NCBI GenBank assembly: GCA_004009845.1
Contig: RMBW01000001.1
Coordinates: 744,001 to 808,000, forward strand
Reading direction: 5' to 3'
Source: Davidsoniella eucalypti
Taxonomy: Eukaryota > Ascomycota > Sordariomycetes > Microascales > Ceratocystidaceae
Length of the DNA: 64,000 nucleotides
The first letter of the stretch is position 1, and each line of letters begins with the position of its first letter. Position numbers and translations under genes: made by a program. Of this stretch, positions 11,471 to 21,603 are shown one piece after another. Below the pieces are notes generated by a model. The model ran no database searches and was not told where the DNA came from. It worked only from the letters and a program-made list of their open reading frames with translations.

Positions 11471-12415
11471 TGGATCAGAAGCATGTCCGGGATCGAGGAT
11501 TAAACGTCTAATTCGGCCAGCAATGATGGGGAAATCGTTGTAGACCATCGACATGTTGAATACAGTGCAGAAGTAGTAGGAAAAGCGTATGTTGGTTTGG
11601 TAAGTTGATGCGACTTTTGGGTTGATGGGAAGAACAGTCGCCGAGCTATCAATTTTACATAGTAATGACAGATATATTCGGAATGGCTATATTGCACAAT
11701 GTGTAAACTCCCATGTCCATAAGTGCAATGTTTCTAAAAGCTGACAAATGTGTTGATACGTGTATATAATTCACCGGCTTCATTTCCATGCCGATATTGG
11801 AATGTCATCAGTCTTTGGGTGGAACTCGATATTTCCCAAGTTGTCGGCTAGTAAATAGTATGTAAATCTGTAGTCCGGCTCCGCAGAAGATTCCGAGTTT
11901 GCATCAAAATACAGCAGCTCGTATATGTCCTAAAGAAACGTATGTGCTATGTATTCTGACTCTGCTGCTACATTTTTATCTAGAGTGTGATAAATCCGTG
12001 GGCAATTCGTGTGCTTTCATGCAAATCATGTCGTATGATCTAGGTAGGCGTTAAATATAATCAAATCAAATCATACCACCTAAGAACACTCCAATCCTGC
12101 AGTGCTCTAAACAGTTTCGGGTCTTCTCGTGCTCTTGGATATGCTCTTTGTTGCACAGGTCGACATCGTGTCTATATAGTAGCCTGGTTATCAAGATACG
12201 TAGACTATGTATCAAAGGCTATTTTGCCCGACTTGTTATCCGAGGAGTATCATAGATAGCCCAATACGCAGCTAAGCCAATATATCCGCCAGATCCCACT
12301 AGAGGAGGCCACTGCCAGCGAGACTCTGTAAAGTTGACGTCGAATATCTAACCCAAGGTGATGTAGGTTAGCAAAGTAGAGCGTGTCGAGTTGCCCGATC
12401 TGAGCGAGGCCGTCA
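11471..12415. other. Intergenic, no gene recognised
   Basis: No coding pattern seen. The frames near 12250-12415 on the + strand are closed by stops; the 5' part of the neighbouring receptor relic could extend into this interval. Confidence 0.4.
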
Positions 12416-13079
12416 TTGCCGGCTGTTGTAGCGACGACCACACCTTTCTCGGTCACGAGTCTGCCAGCTACATCCGCCCACCCCCTTTTCTCTACTCTTT
12501 TCGCGATCGCTGGTCTCCCGGGCCTCATCTCCGCTGCTCAGAGATTCACACTCGGGGGGCAACAGGGTGCTTTATTCCGTAGCATACCAGGCATAGAACC
12601 TCCTGTATTCGTATTCAATGGCCACCCGTTCCCGTTGATATTGCTAGCCACAGAAGCATCGACTCGAATCGCAGTGCTACTTGGCAAGATATCCATCCTA
12701 CTCTTGTACCTTCGAGTCTTTCACCAACCATGGTACCAAATCTCATGTATGATGTTGTTGGTACTTATCTGTCTGTATATCATTGCGTCTAATCTCACCG
12801 CTTCGATGCCAGCCTTTAGCGAAGCTATGGCGACCGTCTATCGGTGGTATCTGTATCGATGTGTTGGCGGAAGAAACCTTTAATTGTACATTTTCAATAG
12901 CAACCCACATTTCTCTAGTAGCGATTGCGATTCGACCGTGCTGGACTTCTTGATCTACCTCGTCACCATACATTTGCGCTGTTCACTGCTATTTTCTGCA
13001 CATTATCCGTTGTAGGATCAAGCGTGATGCGCATGGTGTCGATCTTGCAGATACACGGAGAGCTTATTGTCGATAGTAA
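12416..13079 (+). pseudogene. Decayed PTH11-like receptor gene
   Basis: A 155-codon open stretch ending at 12883 contains LLGKISILLLYLRVFHQPWY followed by a hydrophobic segment ISCMMLLVLICLYIIASNL, the TM3-TM4 pattern of PTH11-like receptors. After the stop the expected order continues in other frames: DFLIYLVTIHL (about 12940) and FCTLSVVGSSVMRMVSILQI with HGELIVDS (about 12990-13075), matching TM5-TM6. At least two frame changes and stops separate these pieces, so the gene is not functional. It shares its family with the intact gene at 9211 but looks divergent from it and is not an obvious recent tandem copy. Confidence 0.68.
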
Positions 13080-14596
13080 GTAAGTACATCAAAGTAAGCA
13101 TGGATTCAAAACACACTTTTCTAACTTGTATACTTGATGGCAGGCAACAACATTGACCTTGCACTGTGGTCGTTGATCGAGATGGAAAAAATCATTCTGT
13201 TCTCTTGTATGCGGTATGATACTGATGGTCATGTTCCCCGGAACGCTTGCCTTGACCTCGGCCGTTCCAGGTATAAATATATACCGGACAAGCTTCATTA
13301 GCTTCTAGCCCTCACCCAACGACTGGGAACCATTCAAGTCAGAAGAAGATCAGCTGCAAAGAAGTGGCGTTGGTCGATCGGTTATTTCTGCTGGCGGACT
13401 ATTTGACCCCGGCAGCAGCTCAAAAAGCTGCAGCACACTAGGCCATAAACATTTATCGTAGGTGGGCGATCTACTGATATGGCATACTCGATTAGGTTGA
13501 CGACGGAGTTCGAGGTCCCCTATGAGAAAGCAAATATGTAGTTGCAATAGCTAGACATGCAGCGTCAGCACTAGCTTGTCCCATTAATATCGCTCCTTTG
13601 AGCTGCTGTAAGCGATCTGCTCCGTGTTGGTTATGCTAGCTTTGGTTGGTGTTGGTTGGTGTTGGTTGGTGAATGGCTGGGATGATTGTGCCGCAAAATC
13701 CATATCACAATGTGACTAGTTTCCATCCAGTGCAGCGAATTCTTGCCCCTCCCTTGGAAATTGATAGTAAAAGATGTGCTGTCAAAGAAAGGCACCAACA
13801 GAATAGGCCTTGGACCAAGAATCGTTGTTGATATATGAGAACCTCAAATAAACAGAGTTAACAAAGACGGATAGTGGTTCCAGTCTTTTATGCCTGAAAT
13901 ACCAGGCGGAAACTATAATGGCCATTCTTTCTGCTGCTTATTGCTTTTCTTTACAAGAGTGGGCAGGAGCTTAATGGCTCCTTCCTTCTCAAAGAAATAA
14001 GCTAAGCTCTGGCAAGAGTCCACAGTCCCCCGGGCGGTCAGCTAAGCCGAATTGAGAAGTGACGATGCGGGACCTTCCTCCTAAGCCAGCGATTTTGGTC
14101 GCTGTTGGCTTGGGTTTTGGGTTATATTATGGGTGTATAAGAGAACTATAAGTGCATAATAGCATTGGAAGAGCACTAAATGCGCTGAATGTAATTTTGA
14201 TTGTAGTAACTTTGCCGCACTTTGTCAGTGCATTCAATTGTGTTTAGAGCCTTGTTACTCCGAAGCCGTTAGGGCCCATTTCCTAGGTGGAAATAGCTTT
14301 AATTGGTCAAAGATAGGGCAGCAATAACATAAGTAACACCCCGATCCGTAAGTACTTTTTTTTTGCGGTGCTGCAATTGCTGTCGTAGACGAAAAGCTAT
14401 CCTTTGATCTCCTTTTTTCTTATCGTCCTCTTGTTTATATCTAGCTACCCGTCTAGATCTCTTTGTTGAATATCTTTAAGTCTTGCACCGTTTGTTCTTC
14501 TCTATATTTCCTACATTTCCTGCATAGCATATCGTCTTGTTGTGATACTCCCTCACGTCCCTCTTATTCTCCGTCTCTCAACCCACCATCACCAAC
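13080..14596. other. Intergenic with ERG19 upstream region
   Basis: No gene recognised. A G-rich decamer repeat lies at 13642-13671. The roughly 250 bases before 14597 are pyrimidine-rich (TTTTCTT, CCTCTTG, CTACATTTCC), as expected for the promoter and 5' UTR of ERG19. Confidence 0.45.
13642..13671 (+). repeat. Three tandem copies of a GTTGGTTGGT decamer
   Basis: The unit GTTGGTTGGT is repeated three times with one mismatch at its left end, giving six evenly spaced GG pairs on the + strand. Four such pairs with short loops can form a two-tetrad G-quadruplex. Confidence 0.85.
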
Positions 14597-15863
14597 ATGT
14601 CTGCCGATTCCAAGGTCTACCGGGCCAGCACTACTGCCCCCGTCAACATCGCCGTCGTCAAGTTAGTCGTCATTGTCTTCTAGGTTTTCTAGAGCCGGCT
14701 CGGGAGGACGCTTAATGCTAACGTTCTCTGCTTCTTTCTTGCTTAGGTACTGGGGCAAGCGCGATGCCAAGCTCAACCTACCCACCAACAGCTCGCTCTC
14801 CGTTACTCTGTCACAGGATGACCTAAGAACCCTCACAACGGCCTCGTGCTCGAAGTCGTACCCCGAGGGCGACTCCCTAGTCCTCAACGGCGAGAACTCT
14901 GATGTCTCTGCTCCCCGTACTCAGGCGTGTCTGCGCGAGCTCAAGGCCCGCCGTGCTGCTCTGGAGGGGAAGGATGCCTCGCTACCCAAGCTCTCGACCT
15001 ACCCTCTTCGCATCGTGTCCGAAAACAACTTCCCCACAGCTGCCGGTCTAGCCTCGTCTGCCGCGGGTTTTGCCGCTCTGGTCCGTGCCATTGCTGACCT
15101 GTACGAGCTCCCCGATACCCCCTCGCAGCTGTCGCTCATTGCCCGTCAGGGCTCCGGCTCAGCTTGCCGTTCTCTCTTCGGTGGCTACGTCGCCTGGAGA
15201 ATGGGTGAGAAGGAGGATGGCTCCGACTCTATGGCTGATCTGGTAGCTCCCGCCGAGCACTGGCCTGAGATGCGTGCTCTGGTCTTGGTCGTCAGTGCTG
15301 GCCGCAAGCTGGTTCCCTCTACCTCCGGTATGCAGCAAACTGTTGCTACCTCTGGTATGTTTAAGCAGCGTGTTGCTGAGGTTGTTCCTGCTCACATGGC
15401 TACCATGGAAAAGGCCATTGCTGAGCGTGATTTCGAGAAGTTTGCCGAAGTCACCATGCGTGATTCAAACTCGTTCCATGCTACTTGCTTGGATACCTAC
15501 CCTCCTATCATGTACATGAATGACTACTCCAAGGTTGCCATCCGCATCATCCAGATGATTAACGAGGCTGCTGGCAAGACCGTCGCCGCCTACACCTTTG
15601 ATGCCGGTGCCAACCCCGTCATCTACTACCAGGATGCCGACTCTGCTGCTGTTGTCGGAACCCTCTTCTCTGCTCTCAAGGGCGTTAGTGGTTGGAAGCA
15701 GCCCGATGCCTATGCTGCTATCAGCCCCATAGTTGCTCTGGAGGATATGGGCAGTGTTCTTGCTGAAGGTGTCCAGCGCGTCATCATGACTGGTGTTGGC
15801 CAGGGCCCTCAAAAGACTGAGCAGTCCCTGGTGAGCGAGACTGGCGAAGTGCTGAAGTCCTGA
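14597..15863 (+). CDS. ERG19: Diphosphomevalonate decarboxylase
   Basis: Two exons, 14597-14661 and 14747-15863, give 393 residues, the normal family length. The 85-bp intron (GTTAGT..branch TGCTAAC..TAG) splits the Lys codon of VVKYWGKRD. The enzyme converts mevalonate-5-diphosphate, ATP-dependently, to isopentenyl diphosphate, CO2, ADP and phosphate, the last step of the mevalonate pathway feeding sterols, dolichol, ubiquinone and prenylation. It is a GHMP-fold enzyme: substrate-binding KYWGKRD at 22-28, the N-terminal SSLSVTLS strand, the GHMP glycine/serine loop PTAAGLASSAAG near 118-129 and the catalytic Asp at about 307 in TFDAGANP. All key residues are intact. The ATG context CACCAACATGTC is good and the region before it is pyrimidine-rich. 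A frame running into the intron could suggest a later start, but it lacks an ATG and would lose the N-terminus. Confidence 0.96.
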
Positions 15864-16521
15864 TTGGTTCTTTATCGAATATCGGAGTATTTAGTTCTTA
15901 AATGGGTGGAATGCTTTATTAATGTTGGAGGATTGCTTTAGTTTACAGGCAATGATTTATGATTCCCAAAGAAAGAATGGGCTACAATAGCTGCTCAAAG
16001 CTATCATGGCTTGAATGTATCTTAGGAGTTTGAAGATAAAAAAACAAACATAACAAACAATTACTACTAATTAAAGACATGGCCATCATCTTGCCGTGAA
16101 AATAGACGTCTAACTATATAAAAAAAAACAAGACTAGAGGCAACTTCCTTATGCACAATTCATCCCATAAAGTATCGCTTCTGTGATAATAAACGCGGAA
16201 AGAATGCTTTGCTGCATGAGCCACGTGCTTGCAACTTGAATTCATCTCCATACAACAACAGAGCAGTCATTGCTAGCATTATTCAATCTGGAGAAAAGCA
16301 TATCTTCTTCTGAATCTGAAGAGCCCAAACAGCAATTGAGAAATAGTTACAAAGCCGATTTCCTTAATTGTACGTGCATTCTTGGGTCCTTCAGTGTATA
16401 TGTACAATTAGATTACTTTCTTACCTTTGCAACTTCAGCCACTCTACGAAATTTTATTTCTGGCCACATTGAATCATCATAGAGCCTCATCTTGCCTGAC
16501 GTTAACCCCTTCGAAGAAACT
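15864..16521. other. Intergenic between ERG19 and the RUS-family gene
   Basis: AT-rich stretch holding the ERG19 3' UTR and the promoter of the next gene. Poly-A-like runs occur near 16038 and 16121. No gene recognised. Confidence 0.5.
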
Positions 16522-18152
16522 ATGGCTCGGCTAGCAACTGCGGCATCAAGCGACCCGGCAAGTCTCCAGCGCCGCAAGAAGAGCCAGCGCCGCAGTGAGC
16601 CTTATGGCCAATCCAATACCGGCAATAGTTCATCGTCATCGAGAGACCGAAGGTCAAGCGATTTCAAGGTCAGGGTTGCCCTAGACGAAGATTCTTTGAT
16701 GCAGGTTGAGGAGATCGATAAGGCTGGTGTCCTTCAGCGCAAATGGACACAAGACTCCAATGAGTCTATGAAGCTGGTATGTTTTTGATGGTCTCGATCA
16801 AGTATAGCGAGGAGCCTATTTTGCTAATCAGATGCATATATATATACAACTAGATCTACACTATACAGGGTGGCCAACTCACAGGCATGGATCTTGCAAA
16901 AGTCAAGCGGATCCTATGCGACTCGTTTCTCCCTGTTGGCTTCCCACACTCTGTGACGGCCGACTATCTGCCCTACCAAACATACGACTCTCTACAGGCT
17001 TTTTTCTCGACGATAAGCAGCCTACTTTCCAACCGGGCCATCCTCGAAGGTCTCGGCGTTGGAAATGCGAATACGTCGGCGACCTATGCTCTTATACTGA
17101 CTATTTTCCAAGACGCCATTTCTCGGCTATCGACAATTGCCTTTGCCCACCGAGCTGGCTTGGCCATTGAGCCGGAATGCAAGCGTTTCCGCTTCCTCGC
17201 CGACTTGTTCAATGACACGGCTTTCTTTCTGGACCTTCTATCGCCAGCTCTTCCGTCAACGGTCAAAGTGTTAGTTCTTTGCTCGTCATCGGCACTACGG
17301 GCTATGTGCGGTATAGCAGCCGGGTCAAGCAAGGCGGCTCTCTCGTCTCACTTTGCTAAGCAGGATAATCTGGCTGAGCTCAATGCTAAAGAAGCCAGCC
17401 AGGAAACAGCTGTTGGCTTGGTTGGGCTCCTGGTGGGCAGCGTTATCGTCCAGATGTTCCAGGACCGTCATACTGTGTTTTGGCTCATGATTTTGCTTGT
17501 CCTGGCTCATTTATTCATGAACTATCGAGCCGTTCAATCTGTCAAGTTGACTGCCTTCAACCGTCAGCGTATGACGATCTTATATTCGACGTATCTAAGA
17601 ACGGGACGATTGCTTACTCCAGAAGTCGTCGGTGACTTTGAAAATGTGCTTTTTTGGGTGCCCATCATAGGAAACCAACATGGAGAGCCGGTGGCAAGGG
17701 TTACTTTCGCTTCAAGCTACAAAGAGTTAGTATCTTATACTGCCCGAGAAGTTATCACGCCTGATTCTCGTTTCATGATCTGGGTACATGATGCCAAAAA
17801 TGACGGCTTACATGATATCAAGATTATGCTGAAGGCAGATTCTGAGCCTACTGATACCATCAAGGCTTGGTCTGTTGCCATGGACGAAGCTTGGTTATTG
17901 GAAAGTTTCACGGGTCCTAAGAACGATATCTTATTCTATGCCCAAAAAACGTTTGGATATCGGCTTCCGGGAGAGAAGCGCATTCCTAGCAAGCGACTCC
18001 AAGACGCGAGCCAGACCTGGGTAGGGACGGGCAACACCGATGCTTTTATGCGTGAGCTTGAAACTCTTGGTTGGAGCATGAAAACAGCCGCATTTGAGAC
18101 ACAGACGCCAGTTCGACTGCGCATTTCAAGTGATGAGAAGAAGGACAATTAG
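16522..18152 (+). CDS. RUS-family (DUF647) membrane-associated protein
   Basis: Two exons, 16522-16776 and 16869-18152, give 512 residues. The intron has GTATGT, a TGCTAAT branch and CAG, and sits in phase 0. The first ATG is 16522; an upstream in-frame TTG at 16492 is not used as a start here. The Ser/Arg-rich N-terminus (about 85 residues) looks disordered. The DUF647 core begins near residue 95 with FLPVGFPHSVTADYLPYQ and continues through PEC...FRFLADLFNDTAFFLDLLSP and the hydrophobic GLVGLLVGSVIV and LMILLVLAHLFMNYRAVQSV. Plant members (ROOT UVB SENSITIVE) and animal C16orf58 define the family; the biochemical role in fungi is not established. The C-terminal third, from about residue 290, is soluble. 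Confidence 0.9.
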
Positions 18153-18389
18153 TAGCCCGGGAGATGATAGATATTGTTGACTTGGTAACCGGAACCTTCA
18201 CATGTTATGGAAACAGAAGTTGTAGTGTATTGAGAGAGGTGATACATGAGATGTTGGTACATGGTTTCTAAAACAGCCTGATAATGAGATTCCCCGCCCA
18301 CCCTAACGCCAGCTAAAGTCGATTATAATACAGTATGGTACAGAGTGATATATTGCTCCAGAGAACGCCCTTTTTTTTCTAATGTTCTC

Positions 18390-19436
18390 TTAGTAGATGC
18401 CTGCGCTACGTAGAAGACGCATCTTTATGCCCTCCCACGAGTTGATCTTTGGCCGGACATCCAGATAGAAGCTAGGCATACCGTTAGGCTTTGGCCGTCC
18501 AGGATAAAAGTCAATGACGTAGTCGATAGTCTGGCCGCAGCGGTCGACAACCCAGTCGTGCCTATCAAAGGGGGCCTGGTAGCCCAGCAGAGTGTTGAAC
18601 CGAGCCTTAGGAGTCAGTTTTGTGCTCAGGCCGGAGAAGGAGTGTAGTTTTGGGCTATCGCATGCAGTGCCGGCCAGATAGGGCTTCTCCCATTCCTTGA
18701 TTTCCTGCCATGCGCGCTCATTCACGGCGTTGTGGATTGGCACCACCGTCTTCATATCGTTCACTCTAGCGTCGTGGCCCTTCCGCTTCATGGCGTCGAA
18801 GAACATCTTCTCTGATGGATAGATCCAGTTACCCGATGCCGGGTCTGCGCCAGTATCTACTTCGTGATTGGATGGACGGTTCGAGGTATCATTTTCCCAA
18901 GGCGAGGCGCGCGGAATAGTCGAGACCTCACGGTCGATGGCTAATACTGGTCGTCCATGAGAAGCAGATGAAGATGATGCTGCGTTAACGGCTGCAGCTG
19001 GGGCTGAAGAGCCCGAGGACGATACATAGGACCATAGCGTCGAGGACCAGGACTTGGATGCCGGTGGAGAAGGCGGCTCAGTGACAACTACACTCGAGAT
19101 CGAAGCCGGAGGAGTTGTGGCAGCGGCGTTGGCGGCACGAGCCTGCTTGAGCCAAGCTTCGCGCGCATTATAGTCGACTGGGCACGCATCTGCTGAAGAA
19201 GCCTCTGACTTGACAGTGGAGGCACCGGTAGTGGCGGCTTTAGCGGCGGCTAAAGCTTTGTGGTCGACGGGGCAGGTTTCGGGAGTGGCTGGCGGAGGTG
19301 ACGCCTTTGAGGCACCGGAGCTTCCATGGTCGACCGGGCAAACTGCGGCAGAAGAGGACACAGCGGCAGCATTACTGTGTTTGGCGGCGGCCATGGCCTT
19401 GTGATCGACCGGGCAGGTTTCTGGAGAGGCGCCCAT
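18390..19436 (-). CDS. CYC3: Holocytochrome c synthase (cytochrome c heme lyase)
   Basis: Single-exon gene for 348 residues starting at the ATG at 19436; the longer frame starts only at a GTG. The enzyme acts in the mitochondrial intermembrane space and joins heme covalently to the CXXCH cysteines of apocytochrome c. The N-terminal 100 residues carry four Cys-Pro-Val heme-binding motifs, at about 8, 33, 55 and 85 (three CPVDH, one CPVDY), in low-complexity Ala/Ser linkers. The lyase domain starts near IDREVSTIPRA and includes WIYPSEKMFFDAMKRKG, NERAWQEIKEWE, the RHDWVVDRCG segment with the heme-ligand His, and YVIDFYPGRP, ending with DVRPKINSWEGIKMRL. Yeast Cyc3 has two CPV motifs, so four is expanded. 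A cytochrome c1 lyase (CYT2) is less likely but not excluded. It converges with the RUS gene, 237 bp apart. Confidence 0.92.
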   Translation of the reverse strand: MGASPETCPVDHKAMAAAKHSNAAAVSSSAAVCPVDHGSSGASKASPPPATPETCPVDHKALAAAKAATTGASTVKSEASSADACPVDYNAREAWLKQARAANAAATTPPASISSVVVTEPPSPPASKSWSSTLWSYVSSSGSSAPAAAVNAASSSSASHGRPVLAIDREVSTIPRASPWENDTSNRPSNHEVDTGADPASGNWIYPSEKMFFDAMKRKGHDARVNDMKTVVPIHNAVNERAWQEIKEWEKPYLAGTACDSPKLHSFSGLSTKLTPKARFNTLLGYQAPFDRHDWVVDRCGQTIDYVIDFYPGRPKPNGMPSFYLDVRPKINSWEGIKMRLLRSAGIY

Positions 19437-19945
19437 TATCGTGGGTGAAGCGGAGGTCAGATTGTCGAGTAACTGTTGCTGAATAGCTAGACCAAGAGGC
19501 AAGGAAACATGAGAAGGATAGCGCGCAATTCGTATCACGGATTCCAGAATTTGGCCAAAGAGCAGCCGCCCATCGTCGAATTCTCATTTCCTTGAAGCTT
19601 CTAAAGCCCTCGCTAATGGAAAATTGACCTCGATGACGGCTTTGGTCCCGCCCACTAAAAAAAAGTTCCCACCGGATCCTCAGCCAATCAGCATTGTCGT
19701 GGGTCAGCATTTCAGGACAGTGTGTAGCACTGTCATCTTTGCATTGTGCACTATTGACGTCAAAAACAACTATAGCAAGTTAAAGTCAGAGTACTTTACT
19801 TGGCTTAGACACCGAAATGCAACTTTTTATGAAAATGAAGATAATCATGGATCTATGCCCAAATAATGCTATGAAATATGCCAAATCGTGTAAACAAATC
19901 ACCCTTCGCTACCATATCTCGCCGTCTACAGCCCAAGTCATATAC
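19437..19945. other. Intergenic, CYC3 promoter and 3' end of the acyltransferase
   Basis: Both neighbours lie on the minus strand. The region should hold the CYC3 promoter and the 3' UTR of the upstream acyltransferase gene. No other gene seen. Confidence 0.5.
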
Positions 19946-21603
19946 TCATATGGCAGGCCCTTCCCACATCTCCCGTCTCAAGCGCACCATCCACGCTTGT
20001 TTGTGCGGGAAAGTGACTTGTCTCTCTTTGAAGAACAAGTTTTCCTGCAAATGCTTCAAGAATCTATACAAAGGCGCTGTGTTAGTATCTGTAAATATCA
20101 CTGTCTATATGTCGCAGAACGGCGTAAAACTTACCTAGCATTATCGACTCTTGGTTCCAGACAGACACTCATAGTCCTGTTGTCCGCCGTCAAGCACCAA
20201 TGTGCCAAGCTAGTCAGCCAATACGGAACTCTACCACGGGCCCAGTCCTCGCCAATAAAGACGTGGAGGCCTCTATCAAAGTCATCGGCAACTCCACCGC
20301 CCACATGCTGGCCCAGGATATCTTCTTTGACCCAGTAGATCTGGAAGAACCCAAACGGAACGCCATCCCACGTGCCAATCACAGGGAAGCTATTGTGGCT
20401 TTTAAGAGCCACCGGTAGAAAGTCATCTGTGTATTCGCCCCAGAACTCCTTTACTCGCGGCTTGGCCATCCACATCCTGATCAGTTCGGTATCGGACATG
20501 GCTGTCAGACGAGAATGTGACGCCTTCTTGGGCCTGTGTGGTCCGGTATACGGTACTGGCTGTGGCGCCACGGAAGCCACTCGGAAGCTCAAAAATTCGT
20601 TGACCTTGGGGATGAAGCGGCAATAGAAAGTCTCGCCCATCCGTGGTGACTTCTGTCGCAACGGATGACGGATTCCATTGGTCATGGTGTACATCAAGGG
20701 CGGTAGTGCGTAGTACATAGGAAGCTCTTGTGGTCCCTGGGAAGACGTAGATGCTGTGCTACGAATTAGTGCAGCGACCGATGTACCAGAAGAATTGGAC
20801 GGAGTGTGTTTGTGCTTCTGCATCGATGCCGAAGGAACCCTAGGGTCTAGTTGATGGTTGATCACAGGTGACAAAGGGCTGCTACTAGTTGGCGACCCAG
20901 GAAGTGAGGTCTCTGGTTGCATCGTAGGCTGTAGCTGGATCAGAAACTGATGCATGGGAATCTGCCAAAACATACGCCGCGTGATGAACACGTCGTCCCA
21001 CCCTTCAGCGTCATCGGTACCGACCATTGAGCTCATTGAAGCTACTAATCCCATCCGCTCCAGTTGTGGCATCAGGTGAGGACCACCAAGAGCGCCGCTT
21101 CGGCTAATATTGACACGCCACTCGCCCAGAGGTTTCCCGCCAAATGGAGTCAAGTGGGCTGCCACCGGGTTGGTTGTCTTGCTAGGCTCGGTTTGCTGGA
21201 AGTACCAGTAGAGCGAGACCCAGAGCACCATGGCCATGTGCCTAGCCGAAGAAACGGCAGGTTCGAAGCGGGCAGTGGTTGACGGCGCCGATACCGACAA
21301 TATGCACAGAGTATCGTTCTGAAGAGTAGGCTTGCGGTACGTCTGCAGGCAGGGACGCTTGGCCATGGGCTCTTCGACCTCGCCAGCAGGTGTATGCAAG
21401 CGCTCTAGCGAGGGCGTTGGCGAAGACGGGTGCACCATCGGCTCGGGAGTAGACAGAGCCTCCTCGGTGTTAATCACGCTTGTCCATCCCATATGGCACT
21501 GGTCGCAAGCATTGAAGTTGAGCTGCTTGGAAGAGGGCCCAGAGGAGCCAGAAGTGACCGCAAAGGCCTGCCCATCAGGGAGATAAACCGTTTCTTGGAT
21601 CAT
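19946..21603 (-). CDS. Hydroxamate-siderophore N-acyltransferase (SidF/SidL type, GNAT fold)
   Basis: Two exons on the minus strand, 21603-20135 and 20063-19946, give 528 residues. The 71-bp intron (GTAAGT, TACTAAC branch, TATAG) splits the Arg codon of VDNAR; after it the frame reads FLKHLQENLFFKERQVTF and PHKQAWMVRLRREMWEGP, which completes the family's C-terminus. The first ATG gives MIQETVYLPDGQAF. The catalytic half (about 330-528) has the family's MWMAKPRVKEFWGEYT, SFPVIGTWDGVPFGFFQIYW and DFDRGLHVFIGEDWARGR, of the IucB/SidF type. Such enzymes transfer an acyl group from CoA to N5-hydroxyornithine (anhydromevalonyl in SidF, acetyl in SidL). The acyl specificity cannot be read from sequence. 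No peptide synthetase or transporter partner is in the window. Confidence 0.87.

Noticed and set aside
12250..12528. Minus-strand frame with GWADVAGRLVTEKGVVVATT and AGNDG, recalling a subtilase
   Set aside because: Only this one stretch fits; flanking sequence lacks the other subtilase motifs in any frame, and the + strand next to it carries a better supported PTH11-like relic.
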